DNA of 64,000 bases from Maribacter_C sp947494565 (GCF_047345415.1 NZ_JBLFEP010000006.1:186001-250000), one strand, 5' to 3'; counted from the first letter of the stretch, positions 23,633-32,752 are shown. Notes: generated by a model from the letters alone, not told the origin. Numbers and translations are program-made.

Positions 23633-26600
23633 ATGTCAACAAACCACTTTAACAGATGGAACCGTATGTTGGGCTGGGCGCTCTTTGGTATTGCGCTTGT
23701 GGTATATGCCCTTACGGTTGAACCGACCGTAAGTTTTTGGGATGCCGGTGAGTATATCGCTACCTCGGCCAAATTGCAGATTGCCCATCCGCCGGGGGCT
23801 CCTCTTTTACAGATGATAGGTGCGTTCTTCGCGCTCTTTGCCTATGATAAATCGCAGATTGCACTCATGGTCAACTATGTTTCAGTGGTCTCAAGCGCTT
23901 TTACCATTCTTTTTCTTTTTTGGTCGATTACCCATTTGCTACAACAACTGGTCTTCAAGATCAAAAGGCCTACTAGGGAAAACCACATCGCCATTTTAGG
24001 TAGTGCAAGCATCGGTGCTTTGACCTATACCTTTTCAGATAGTTTTTGGTTTAATGCAACCGAGACCGAAGTATATGCTACAGCAAGTTTCATTATGGCC
24101 CTATTGCTTTGGTTGGGACTCAAATGGACGGATGACCAACATTCCGTACGAAGGAATAAATGGCTACTGCTTATCTCATTTGTCGTCGGGTTGACCTTTG
24201 GTGTTCAGTTTATGGGGTTTTTAGCAATCCCTTCTATTGTATTGCTCTACTATTTCAAGAGCTATAGGCCCACGGTCAAAAATTTTATTCTCGCCAATCT
24301 CTTGGCAATCGGCGTGCTGATGTTGGTGTTCAAATTTGCGCTGACCTACGTGCTTCAACTGTTCGGTTGGTGCGAGGTTGTGTTGGTGAATTCTTTCGGG
24401 TTGCCTTTTAATTCAGGTACTGTACTCATGGGATTTTTGTTGGTCGCCCTCTTCTATTTTGGCCTGCGATATACAAGGAGACGTAAATATATGGCAGCCC
24501 ATACGATACTTCTTTCCATACTTTTTTTGGTCTTGGGATTTTCATCATGGCTATTGCTTCCCATTCGGGCCAGTGCCAAAACCGTGATCAATGAAAATGA
24601 CCCTTCTGATGCCCGTTCCTTGTTGGCATACTACAATAGGGAACAATATCCTGCTACCGATAGCCCCTTTTACGGAGCCTACTATTCAGCTGCGTTTGCA
24701 TCGGACCATCCGGATAAGGACGATAGACCAAAATATGAGAGAAACGAGCGACTGGGCAAATATGTCATCGTAAATGACTTTGAAGGAGCACTCCGAGGAT
24801 CCTCTGAAGAGCACAAAGGGTGGTTGCCACGCATGTGGAGTGAGCAAAATGCAGAGAATTACATGCGGTATTATGGGGTGCTCGATTTCACCATTAAACC
24901 CAAGTATAAAAATAATCAAGACCTAAAGAATACGGTAAACTTGATAAGACAGCAGCACGCTAAGGGTGAGATAGGGATAACCGAGTATATAACCTTTCTT
25001 AATGAAGCGAGCGACTACATCGAAGTGCGCCCTCCCACCCTAGGTCAGAATATCAAGTACATGCTTCATTTTCAGTTGGGTTATATGTATTGGAGGTATT
25101 TCATGTGGAATTTCACCGGTAGACAGAATGATGAACAGGGGCGTTTTGACGACAATGGGGCTTGGCTTTCTGGAATAGTACCTATAGATAACCTGCATTT
25201 GGGAAGTCAAGAAGATCTACCCGAGGAGGTATTGCGGAACAAAGGTCGAAACACTTATTATTTCTTACCGCTGCTCTTAGGCCTTGTCGGTTTGGTTTTT
25301 CAATTTCGAAGTGATTGGAAACAGTTTTGGGTACTATTGGTTTTCTTTTTATTTACGGGCCTTGCCATTCAGTTTTATACCAACCCACCAATATTTCAAC
25401 CACGAGAACGTGATTATTCCTTGGTAGGGTCTTTCTATGTTTTTTCAATTTGGATTGGCTTCGGAGCGTATGGTTTAATCAACCTGTTAAGAAAAAAGAT
25501 ACGATCAGCATACGTAGGGCCGATGGTTCTTTTGATTTGTTTGTTGATAGTGCCCTTGCGTATGGCCGAACAAAATTGGGATGACCATGATCGCAGCAAC
25601 CGGTATACGGCTTTGGCAATGGCCAAAGCTTATCTCGATTCTACGAAAAAGAATGCAGGGTCTATTCTGTTTACGATAGGTGACATAGATACCTATCCCC
25701 TTTGGTATGTTCAAGACATAGAGGGGTATCGAACGGATACCAGAGTGGTGGTTACCACGTATTTCGGAACAGATTGGTTTATTGACCAGATGAAACGTCG
25801 GGCCTATGAGAGTGCGCCTATTCCCTCGCAACTCGATCACGATCTGTACCGATACGGGTCTAGGGATATCATCTACTATGCGCCGATAACCGATAACCGT
25901 TGGGCTATAAAGGACTTTATGAAATGGGTGGCGAGCGATGTCCCAAGAACAAAAGTCAAGAATCTTTTGCAAGAACAAGGCCGTGACTTAAATGGGTATT
26001 CCGATAGCTATCTCGAGGCCGTGTATTATCCCACCTATAAAATAAGGCTGCCGGTCAACAAAAAAAAGGTACTAAAGACCGGATTGGTGAAGGTAGAAGA
26101 TGCGGATCAAATAGTCGACTTTATAGACATCGACTTACCACAATCGGGTATCGGTAAAGCAAGTCTTATGATGCTCGACATTATTGCTAACAATGATTGG
26201 GAACGGCCGATTTACTTTTCAGGCGGAAGCTTTGACGAAAAGGAATACATCTGGATGAGCGATTTTTTACAACTGGATGGATTAGCGTACAAATTGGTAC
26301 CCATTAAAACCAAGACCGAATCTATTTTCGACAAGGGAAGGATAGATAGTGAACTGATGTTTGAAATCATCAATACATGGGATTGGGGAAATTCCGGTGA
26401 CGCTGACATCTATCATGATCCGCAAACGAGAAAGCAGTGGGGCGTATCCTATCGTATTGTCTTGGCACGACTACTGGAAACCTTATTGGAGGAAAACGAA
26501 ATTGAAAAGGCAAAATCCATCATCAAATTGGTTCGGAAACACATTCCGATAGAACATTATGGCTATCATACTTTTGTGGAGCCTTTTTTGGATGGCTCTT

Positions 26601-26854
26601 TCAAAGTAGGAGAAACTAAAGAAGCTAGAGCCATGTTTGCGACATTGAAGAAAGTGTATGTGGATCGATTGAACTATTACCGCAAACGGCCAATCGATGA
26701 GAAGTACGAACGGTTGGAAACATTGATAAGTGATTTACAGTCTTACAGAAGGTTGATCGATATTTTGGTGAAGAATGGCCAAAACGCTCAAGCGGAAAAG
26801 GAGGAAAATCATTTTAACAACTATCTTAAAGAGTTTCAATATATGTTAGAGTAA
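23633..26854 (+). CDS. DUF2723 membrane protein, probable glycosyltransferase (protein O-mannosyltransferase-like)
   Basis: The protein has 1073 residues. The N-terminal DUF2723 region (residues about 1-210) starts WALFGIALVVYALTVEPTVSFWDAGEYIATS, where the WDAGE acids after the first helix resemble the DE-type site of GT-C glycosyltransferases. About ten or more transmembrane helices follow up to residue 640. A large soluble region then includes SILFTIGDIDTYPLWYVQDIEGYRTD and a C-terminal helical tail. The family is conserved in Bacteroidetes and is thought to transfer sugars from a lipid carrier at the inner membrane. Substrate is unknown. It appears to be a single-gene unit, 84 bp after the LuxR-type gene. 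Confidence 0.82.
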   Translation: MSTNHFNRWNRMLGWALFGIALVVYALTVEPTVSFWDAGEYIATSAKLQIAHPPGAPLLQMIGAFFALFAYDKSQIALMVNYVSVVSSAFTILFLFWSITHLLQQLVFKIKRPTRENHIAILGSASIGALTYTFSDSFWFNATETEVYATASFIMALLLWLGLKWTDDQHSVRRNKWLLLISFVVGLTFGVQFMGFLAIPSIVLLYYFKSYRPTVKNFILANLLAIGVLMLVFKFALTYVLQLFGWCEVVLVNSFGLPFNSGTVLMGFLLVALFYFGLRYTRRRKYMAAHTILLSILFLVLGFSSWLLLPIRASAKTVINENDPSDARSLLAYYNREQYPATDSPFYGAYYSAAFASDHPDKDDRPKYERNERLGKYVIVNDFEGALRGSSEEHKGWLPRMWSEQNAENYMRYYGVLDFTIKPKYKNNQDLKNTVNLIRQQHAKGEIGITEYITFLNEASDYIEVRPPTLGQNIKYMLHFQLGYMYWRYFMWNFTGRQNDEQGRFDDNGAWLSGIVPIDNLHLGSQEDLPEEVLRNKGRNTYYFLPLLLGLVGLVFQFRSDWKQFWVLLVFFLFTGLAIQFYTNPPIFQPRERDYSLVGSFYVFSIWIGFGAYGLINLLRKKIRSAYVGPMVLLICLLIVPLRMAEQNWDDHDRSNRYTALAMAKAYLDSTKKNAGSILFTIGDIDTYPLWYVQDIEGYRTDTRVVVTTYFGTDWFIDQMKRRAYESAPIPSQLDHDLYRYGSRDIIYYAPITDNRWAIKDFMKWVASDVPRTKVKNLLQEQGRDLNGYSDSYLEAVYYPTYKIRLPVNKKKVLKTGLVKVEDADQIVDFIDIDLPQSGIGKASLMMLDIIANNDWERPIYFSGGSFDEKEYIWMSDFLQLDGLAYKLVPIKTKTESIFDKGRIDSELMFEIINTWDWGNSGDADIYHDPQTRKQWGVSYRIVLARLLETLLEENEIEKAKSIIKLVRKHIPIEHYGYHTFVEPFLDGSFKVGETKEARAMFATLKKVYVDRLNYYRKRPIDEKYERLETLISDLQSYRRLIDILVKNGQNAQAEKEENHFNNYLKEFQYMLE

Positions 26855-26915
26855 GGTTAATTCTATTTTCTTGTTTAAGAATAATTGATTATCTTTAAAC
26901 AAAAAAATAATGATA

Positions 26916-27377
26916 ATGAAAAAGATAGTTTTCAGCATGCTGTTTCTTTTAATGGGTGCTACTGCTTTACAGGCACAGGAAATAACTTCTTTTCCAGGGA
27001 TGTGGGGGGAATCTTTTTACCAAGATAAGACTAAGCTCTCCTGGAAAGAGATAGACGCGATAATGAAAGAAAGCCAGGCGGCGGAAATGCATTGGCAAAA
27101 ATCGAAAAAACAAGCACTCGGAGGACTTGTTTTCGGTGCGGCTAATTTTGGATCTGCCATATGGCTCTTATCTAACCTCGATAAGAATGAACCGCTAACA
27201 GGTCCGGCCATTGCTGTCGCTGGAACAGGTCTTATCGGTTCTATCTTTTTTCATTCTTCAATGAAGAACAAGAAAAAAGCTATATTGGAATATAATGACT
27301 CCTTAGATAAAAAAACATCATACCGTTTGGTTCCTACAAGTAACCAAAACGGTTTTGGTCTGGCTTTGAAGTTCTAG
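26916..27377 (+). CDS. Small secreted/membrane protein, paralogue of the gene at 29009
   Basis: The protein has 153 residues with a signal peptide (MKKIVFSMLFLLMGATALQAQ), then EITSFPGMWGESFYQDKTKLSWKEIDAIM. Two hydrophobic stretches (GLVFGAANFGSAIWLL and GPAIAVAGTGLIGSIFF) look membrane-embedded, and it ends NQNGFGLALKF. The protein at 29009 shares this whole layout, including the EIT.F.G.W start and the NQNG.GLALKF end. A weak -7 element (TATCTTTA at 26890) precedes it. Family and function are unknown. An ATG at 26910 is an alternative start. Confidence 0.75.
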   Translation: MKKIVFSMLFLLMGATALQAQEITSFPGMWGESFYQDKTKLSWKEIDAIMKESQAAEMHWQKSKKQALGGLVFGAANFGSAIWLLSNLDKNEPLTGPAIAVAGTGLIGSIFFHSSMKNKKKAILEYNDSLDKKTSYRLVPTSNQNGFGLALKF

Positions 27378-27452
27378 TGTCGTCCCTTATCGATTACTAG
27401 TTTTTTGCTAAAAGGATAAGTACTATTTTAGTAGGTATAGAATACTACACCT

Positions 27453-28955
27453 ATGAAATACCTTGTCCTTTTTACTTTTCTCCCCATTTTAGTGATGGCC
27501 CAGAATAAGTCAGCTCAACTAGATGACCTATCAAATCGTTATGCAGAATGTTCTTTTCCGCTATTGAAAGAGCTGTTGAGCATTCCTAATGATGCCTTTT
27601 ATCCTGATGATATTGAAAAAAACGTAACATGGTGTGAAACCGAGTTCGGTATGAGGGGGTTTGCCACAAATAGAATTGCGACTAAAGGGGCTCCTTTAGT
27701 ACTTGCCGAACGTACGCATAAGAGCGCAAAGAAGACCGTATTGATTTACCTGCAAATCGATGGGCAGCCTGTAGATAGTACACGATGGTTTCAAGAAAGT
27801 CCGTATACGCCTACCCTGAAAAAGAAAGGTCAAGATGGCGATTGGGAATCCATTCCCTGGAATCGAATTACGAATTATGAAGATGACTGGCGGGTCTTTG
27901 CTCGGTCAGCAAGCGATGCCAAGGGACCGGTGGCTATGTTTTTAGCAGCTTTGGATGCCGCCGCCGAGGCTAGCATTCGGCCCAATTATAATATTAAGGT
28001 CATTATGGATTTTGAGGAGGAGTTGGGTTCTCCACATCTGCCACAAGCCGTAATTGACAATGCTTCGCTTTTGGAGTCGGATATGTTGATTATTTTCGAT
28101 GGCCCGCGTCACATCACGAATAAGCCCACTTTGACCTTTGGCGCTAGGGGAATTGCCACTGCGACCTTGACCACCTATGGACCGGTAGTGCCTCAGCACA
28201 GCGGTCATTTCGGAAATTATGCTCCGAATCCGGCACTTCGATTGTCCAAACTCCTCGCTTCTATGAAAGATGATAGTGGGCGTGTGATCATTCCTGGTTT
28301 TTATGATGGAATCCGAATAGATGAGGATACGGAAAAAATCCTAAGGGCCGTGCCCGATAATGAGAATCAGATCAAGAATAGACTGCAGATAGTGGAAGCC
28401 GATGGAGTGGGAAACTATTATCAGGAAGCCATTCAATACCCTTCTTTAAACATTAGGGGAATGCAATCGGGCTGGATCAATGAAAAAGTACGCACCATTA
28501 TACCGGGTTGGGCAAGGGCGGAAATCGATGTGCGGCTCGTGTTGGAATCCAACCCGAAACGACTGCTGAATTTGATAAAATCGCATGTGCAAGACCAAGG
28601 ATATGTTGTAATCGATACCGAACCTACCAAAGAAGAACGGTTGAAACACCACAAAATAGCAACCCTTACCACTGAAATCTCCTATCAATCGTTCCGGACA
28701 GATTTTGACTCCGAAGTCGGACTATGGTTGAGGAGTGCCCTGGGAAAGGCGTTTGGCGAAGAACCGATCATGATTCGGATGAGTGGTGGGTCGATACCGA
28801 TTTCCCCTTTTGTAAGTACCTTGGGTATCCCCGCGGTAACGGTTCCTACCGTAAATCGTGATAATAACCAGCATAGTCCGAATGAAAACATTAGGCTGGG
28901 CAACTATCGGGAAGGTATCAAGACCATGATCGCTATTTTGAAAGAGAAGTTATGA
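27453..28955 (+). CDS. Secreted M20-family peptidase-like protein with an altered metal site
   Basis: The protein has 500 residues with a signal peptide (MKYLVLFTFLPILVMAQ). The M20 fold is clear: SDAKGPVAMFLAAL (bridging Asp), MDFEEELGSPHL (catalytic Glu pair), IIFDGPRH, and the final ligand in NNQHSPNE. The first ligand motif, usually GHxDxQP, reads LQIDGQPVD, so the His is replaced by Gln (Q101), with Asp103 retained. Activity may be changed or need one metal only. It may still act as a di- or aminopeptidase. It sits between two paralogous small secreted proteins on the same strand. Confidence 0.82.
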   Translation: MKYLVLFTFLPILVMAQNKSAQLDDLSNRYAECSFPLLKELLSIPNDAFYPDDIEKNVTWCETEFGMRGFATNRIATKGAPLVLAERTHKSAKKTVLIYLQIDGQPVDSTRWFQESPYTPTLKKKGQDGDWESIPWNRITNYEDDWRVFARSASDAKGPVAMFLAALDAAAEASIRPNYNIKVIMDFEEELGSPHLPQAVIDNASLLESDMLIIFDGPRHITNKPTLTFGARGIATATLTTYGPVVPQHSGHFGNYAPNPALRLSKLLASMKDDSGRVIIPGFYDGIRIDEDTEKILRAVPDNENQIKNRLQIVEADGVGNYYQEAIQYPSLNIRGMQSGWINEKVRTIIPGWARAEIDVRLVLESNPKRLLNLIKSHVQDQGYVVIDTEPTKEERLKHHKIATLTTEISYQSFRTDFDSEVGLWLRSALGKAFGEEPIMIRMSGGSIPISPFVSTLGIPAVTVPTVNRDNNQHSPNENIRLGNYREGIKTMIAILKEKL

Positions 28956-29008
28956 CTTCCGACACAATTGTTTAGTGCGGGTTTCGTTCTATTTCGAAAT
29001 ATCCAAGT

Positions 29009-29500
29009 ATGAAAATTCTTAAGACCCAGCTACTACTGATTTTACTCGTGTTGTATGCTCCAAAAGTGATGGCGCAGGAAATTACGATGTTCTCAGGCTT
29101 CTGGGCTCCTGAGTACTATCAAGACGATAAGAAGATAAACAAGAAAGAACTGGAAGCCCTGTTTATCAAAAATGACGAAGTACAATTACAATGGAAAAAG
29201 GCAAAGACACAGGAAACAGTGGCCGGAATTGCAACTTTGGCCGAGCTTGGCCTTTTGGTTTGGGCCTATTCCGAAATCTTGGACGATCGCCGACCCAAAA
29301 ACGAAAGGGCAGAAAGAGCTTTGGGTCCATTGGTAGGGTCACTGGGATCGCTAGTAATCGGGGTGATTTACTTAACTAAGGCAAACCGGTCTAAAAAGAA
29401 TGCTATTCTTACCTACAACAGGCAATTCGATAAACAGACTTCTTTTTATATCACTCCTGTAGGGAATCAAAATGGTCTGGGACTGGCTTTGAAATTTTGA
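29009..29500 (+). CDS. Small secreted/membrane protein, paralogue of the gene at 26916
   Basis: The protein has 163 residues with a signal peptide (LLLILLVLYAPKVMAQ) and then EITMFSGFWAPEYYQDDKKINKKELEALF. Two hydrophobic segments (TVAGIATLAELGLLVWAY and GPLVGSLGSLVIGVIYL) follow, then a conserved tail KKNAILTYNRQFDKQTSF and NQNGLGLALKF. It is similar in length, order and tail to the protein at 26916 and lies 53 bp after the M20 gene. Function is unknown. Confidence 0.75.
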   Translation: MKILKTQLLLILLVLYAPKVMAQEITMFSGFWAPEYYQDDKKINKKELEALFIKNDEVQLQWKKAKTQETVAGIATLAELGLLVWAYSEILDDRRPKNERAERALGPLVGSLGSLVIGVIYLTKANRSKKNAILTYNRQFDKQTSFYITPVGNQNGLGLALKF

Positions 29501-29576
29501 CGGGGATTGAAAAAAAATCAAAGGAAAATAGAAATTCTAAATTAAATCATTACATTAGCCTAAGTTTAAGTGTATC

Positions 29577-29645
29577 ATGATACAGCAATATTTTTTTAAC
29601 GGTTACTTTTTTTACTTCTTTAAAAGAGGTGAGGGACTGTTATAA
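29577..29645 (+). CDS. Phe/Tyr-rich leader peptide of the pheA attenuator
   Basis: This 22-codon ORF (ATG at 29577, TAA at 29643-29645) begins MIQQYFFNGYFFYFFK and ends in Arg, Gly, Glu, Gly, Leu, Leu. Six Phe and three Tyr codons fall within residues 5-15, 9 of 11 positions with Asn and Gly as the only exceptions. This is the hallmark of a control codon cluster in classical attenuation, compare the poly-Phe pheL leader of enterobacteria. The last codons overlap the 5' arm of the antiterminator. The peptide probably has no function apart from being translated. Confidence 0.85.
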   Translation: MIQQYFFNGYFFYFFKRGEGLL

Positions 29646-29670
29646 TATATTGCAACAAGATATAGTATGG

Positions 29671-29696
29671 AAGTCCCGCAAAAGCGGGACTTTTTT
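29671..29696 (+). terminator. Attenuator terminator upstream of pheA
   Basis: AAGTCCCGC and GCGGGACTT form a perfect 9-bp stem around an AAAA loop, running into a TTTTTT tract. It lies 19 bp before the pheA start codon and in the same direction, which makes no sense for an ordinary end-of-gene terminator of the preceding gene 170 bp upstream but fits conditional termination. Confidence 0.92.
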
Positions 29697-29714
29697 CGTT
29701 GATAGTTTGCTAGA

Positions 29715-30542
29715 ATGGGTTTAAAAATTGCAATACAGGGTATCAAAGGGTCTAACCATCATCAGGTGGCGCTAGACTATTTTGGTGCTGATATAGAATT
29801 AGTGGAATGTTTGTCTTTTCATCAGTTGGTAGATGAGCTTCTTGAAGGTAGAGCAGACAAGGGAATTATGGCCCTCGAAAATTCGATAGCCGGTTCGATT
29901 ATACCCAATTATGCATTGGTAGATGACAATGGTCTACACATTATTGGGGAACACTATTTGAACATTCATCACCATCTGATGGTTCTGAAAGGGCAAAGTG
30001 TGAATGATATTGAAGAAGTGCGATCACACCCTATGGCGCTGTTGCAATGTCGCGAATATTTAAAGACCAAGCCCCATATTAAAATGGTCGAGGATGTGGA
30101 CACAGCGGAGACCGCCAAGCAAATAAAGAAACACAATTTAAAGGGTATTGCGGCAATCGCACCTTCAGTTGCCGCCGAATTGTACGATTTGAACATCGTA
30201 GCATCCGACATACAGACCATTAAGAATAACTCCACGCGATTTATCATTGTAAAGACAAAAAACAAGGAGATTGCCAAGACGGAAATCAACAAGGCTTCCG
30301 TACGGTTTAAAACCGATCATAAACGCGGAAGTTTGGCCGCTATACTTAATGTTATGAGCGATTGCAATTTGAACCTGACCAAGATTCAAAGCTTGCCCAT
30401 TATTGAGACACCTTGGAAATATGCTTTTTTTGTTGATGTGACCTTTCAAGGCTATGACAATTTTGAAAAGGCAAAATCATTGTTGAACATCATGTCGGAA
30501 GACTTCAAAGTATTGGGTGAATATAAAAATGGGAGGCTATGA
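29715..30542 (+). CDS. pheA: Prephenate dehydratase
   Basis: The protein has 275 residues. It converts prephenate to phenylpyruvate in phenylalanine synthesis. The N-terminal catalytic domain shows KIAIQGIKGSNHHQVALDYF, the substrate-contacting ALENSIAGSI, and the NNSTRFIIV motif with the catalytic Thr (TRF). A C-terminal ACT domain (RGSLAAILNVMSDCNLNLTKIQSLPI) is the usual Phe-binding feedback site. There is no chorismate mutase domain here; that activity is fused to the DAHP synthase at the end of the operon. A leader attenuator lies directly upstream. Its stop overlaps the aminotransferase start (ATGA). Confidence 0.94.
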   Translation: MGLKIAIQGIKGSNHHQVALDYFGADIELVECLSFHQLVDELLEGRADKGIMALENSIAGSIIPNYALVDDNGLHIIGEHYLNIHHHLMVLKGQSVNDIEEVRSHPMALLQCREYLKTKPHIKMVEDVDTAETAKQIKKHNLKGIAAIAPSVAAELYDLNIVASDIQTIKNNSTRFIIVKTKNKEIAKTEINKASVRFKTDHKRGSLAAILNVMSDCNLNLTKIQSLPIIETPWKYAFFVDVTFQGYDNFEKAKSLLNIMSEDFKVLGEYKNGRL

Positions 30543-31684
30543 TAGAAACGGCCGATAGGTTAAAAACGGTTCAAGAATACTACTTCTCAAAAAAACTTAG
30601 GGAGGTACGGGGTCTTGTCGCTGAAGGTAGATCGATTATCAATATGGGTATTGGCAGCCCGGATCTTGCCCCCTCGGATGAGGTGATCGATACAGTAAAA
30701 AATGCCGTGACCGATGCGGGCGCCCATCAATATCAGAGTTATCAAGGCCTGCCGGCTTTAAGAACGGCCATTGCCGATTTTTATCGATTAAAGTTCGATG
30801 TGAGGGTCGACCCTATGAACGAAGTATTGCCTTTAATGGGATCAAAAGAGGGTATTATGCATATCAGCATGGCCTTTTTGAATCCTGGAGACGAGGCGCT
30901 GATTCCGAATCCCGGATATCCGACCTACAATGCTGTGACGAAGTTGGTGGGGGGCGTAGGCAGAAATTATGATTTGATGGAAAATCGCAATTGGTTTCCT
31001 GACCTAGGGGCACTCGAAAAAGAAGATCTTTCAAAAGTAAAGTTGATGTGGGTAAGCTATCCACATATGCCAACGGGCGCGACTGCTACGAAGCAGCAGC
31101 TCGAACAACTTGTTAATTTTGCAAAGAGGAAGAATATTCTACTGGTCAACGATAATCCGTACAGTTTTGTTTTAAGTCGAAACCCAACAAGTATTCTGAA
31201 CATTGTTGGGGCAAAAGATGTCGCATTGGAACTGAATTCACTAAGTAAGACCTTTAATATGGCCGGTTGGCGTGTGGGCATGGTGCTCGGTAAGGCAGAA
31301 CACATTCAATCGATACTTAAAGTGAAAAGCAATATGGATTCCGGAATGTTCTATGGCATTCAAAAAGGAGCCATTGCAGCCCTCAGAAGTGGTAAAGAGT
31401 GGTTTGATCGTCTCGATGAGGTGTATTCGTCTCGAAGAAAATTGATGTTCCAACTGGCCGATAAATTAGGTTGCTCTTATGATACCAATGCCGTCGGAAT
31501 GTTTGTATGGGCGAAATTGCCTGCTGGAAGCAAACCCTCCGAAGCATTCATTGACGATGTGCTGTACGATAAGAACATATTTATTGCGCCGGGAACCATT
31601 TTCGGGAGTAACGGCGAGGGGTATATCCGATTTTCCTTATGTGTCACTGAAGAAAAGATTGAAGAAGCTATAAAAAGATTTTAG
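30539..31684 (+). CDS. Class I/II PLP aminotransferase, probably for aromatic amino acids
   Basis: The protein has 381 residues. The fold-type I aminotransferase motifs are present: INMGIGSPDLAPSDEV, YQSYQGLPALRTAI, PNPGYPTY, VNDNPYSF, the PLP lysine in SLSKTFNMAGWRVG, and a late substrate Arg (IRFSL). It overlaps pheA by 4 bp and precedes tyrA, so it most likely transaminates phenylpyruvate and 4-hydroxyphenylpyruvate to Phe and Tyr. Sequence alone would also allow an aspartate or LL-DAP type, so specificity rests on the operon. Confidence 0.88.
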   Translation: MIETADRLKTVQEYYFSKKLREVRGLVAEGRSIINMGIGSPDLAPSDEVIDTVKNAVTDAGAHQYQSYQGLPALRTAIADFYRLKFDVRVDPMNEVLPLMGSKEGIMHISMAFLNPGDEALIPNPGYPTYNAVTKLVGGVGRNYDLMENRNWFPDLGALEKEDLSKVKLMWVSYPHMPTGATATKQQLEQLVNFAKRKNILLVNDNPYSFVLSRNPTSILNIVGAKDVALELNSLSKTFNMAGWRVGMVLGKAEHIQSILKVKSNMDSGMFYGIQKGAIAALRSGKEWFDRLDEVYSSRRKLMFQLADKLGCSYDTNAVGMFVWAKLPAGSKPSEAFIDDVLYDKNIFIAPGTIFGSNGEGYIRFSLCVTEEKIEEAIKRF

Positions 31685-31835
31685 ATAGCGCAGGTAGAAA
31701 GTTGCGGATATGTCGGTTAAAAATGTAGAGATAAGTAGAACCGTTACTACAAATGGATACATTCCGAATAAAGGAGGACATAGCAGGTGATTTTGACCCC
31801 AACAGGGCGTCTATATAGATTAAAGTGTAAATAAA

Positions 31836-32696
31836 ATGAAAGTATTTATCATCGGTATCGGTTTGATCGGGGGTTCCTTTGCCAAGGATATCAAGCGCTT
31901 TGTGCCACAGGCGACCATCTATGGTATTGACGCCAATGAGGCGCATTTGCAAGAGGCGTTATCCTTGAATCTCATTGACCATATTTCGAGCCATGAGGAG
32001 CTTGGTCTTGCGGACATGGTCATTGTTTCGATTCCAGTTGATGTCTTGGTGAGCGAGCTTCCTAAGATACTGGATGGCGTAAGCGATGATTGCGTGGTTT
32101 TTGATGGGGGGTCTACCAAAAGTTTGATTTGTAGGTCCTTGGAAAATCATCCAAAGCGGAGAAATTACTTAGCGGCACATCCTATTGCTGGTACGGAGTT
32201 TTCTGGTCCTTCCGCAGCGGTAGAAGGCCTGTATGAAGGCAAGACGAATATCATCTGTGAAGTGGAAAAGACGGCTTTCAAATTACAGGAGAAGGCGTTG
32301 GCACTATTTCAGAAAATGGGAATGCGAATTCGATATATGAATCCAGAAGCCCATGACAAGCACATCGCCTATGTTTCGCATTTGTCACACATCAGTTCGT
32401 TTATGTTAGGAAAGACCGTAATCGAGAAAGAAAAAAACGAACGCGATATTTTTGACATGGCGGGATCTGGTTTTGAAAGTACCGTTAGACTCGCAAAAAG
32501 CTCACCGGCAATGTGGACACCCATATTCGAACAAAATAAGGATAATGTCGTGGAAACGTTAAACGAGTATATTCAGAACTTGGAAGAATTTAAACAAATG
32601 CTCATACAAAATGACTATCAAGGCATTTATGACGAAATGAACAACACGAACAAAATCAGGGAAATATTAAATGGGATACCCTTGCATAATAAGTGA
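31836..32696 (+). CDS. tyrA: Prephenate dehydrogenase
   Basis: The protein has 286 residues. An N-terminal NAD-binding fold (VFIIGIGLIGGSFAKDI) is followed by ADMVIVSIPVDVL, VVFDGGSTK, the catalytic-His segment YLAAHPIAGTEFSGP, and HIAYVSHLSHISSFMLG. It oxidatively decarboxylates prephenate to 4-hydroxyphenylpyruvate for tyrosine. There is no fused chorismate mutase. It is the third gene of the operon, after a 151-bp gap that holds no feature I can support. Confidence 0.92.
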   Translation: MKVFIIGIGLIGGSFAKDIKRFVPQATIYGIDANEAHLQEALSLNLIDHISSHEELGLADMVIVSIPVDVLVSELPKILDGVSDDCVVFDGGSTKSLICRSLENHPKRRNYLAAHPIAGTEFSGPSAAVEGLYEGKTNIICEVEKTAFKLQEKALALFQKMGMRIRYMNPEAHDKHIAYVSHLSHISSFMLGKTVIEKEKNERDIFDMAGSGFESTVRLAKSSPAMWTPIFEQNKDNVVETLNEYIQNLEEFKQMLIQNDYQGIYDEMNNTNKIREILNGIPLHNK

Positions 32697-32752
32697 GTTT
32701 TAGAAAAATCGATTAATACAATAACTAATATTAAATAGACGAAGACATAAAA

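Larger units (their letters stand above)
29561..29696 (+). promoter_or_regulatory. Transcription attenuator (leader RNA) of the pheA aromatic operon
   Basis: The leader combines a short Phe/Tyr-rich ORF (29577-29645) with two mutually exclusive RNA structures. The antiterminator pairs 29633-29649 with 29661-29677: GGGACT with AGTCCC, then a mostly AU stem with two A/G mismatches. The terminator pairs 29671-29679 with 29684-29692 and is followed by T residues. Segment 29671-29677 is shared, so only one can form. A ribosome stalled on the Phe/Tyr codons would leave 29633-29649 free and allow read-through; a ribosome reaching the stop at 29645 would cover it and allow termination. A weak -7 element (TAAGTTTA, 29561-29568) is upstream. 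Confidence 0.88.

Noticed and set aside
31753..31818. A 21-codon ORF between the aminotransferase and tyrA genes
   Set aside because: It has no aromatic codon cluster, no terminator or competing stem after it, and an 18-bp gap to tyrA. Nothing distinguishes it from a chance ORF.
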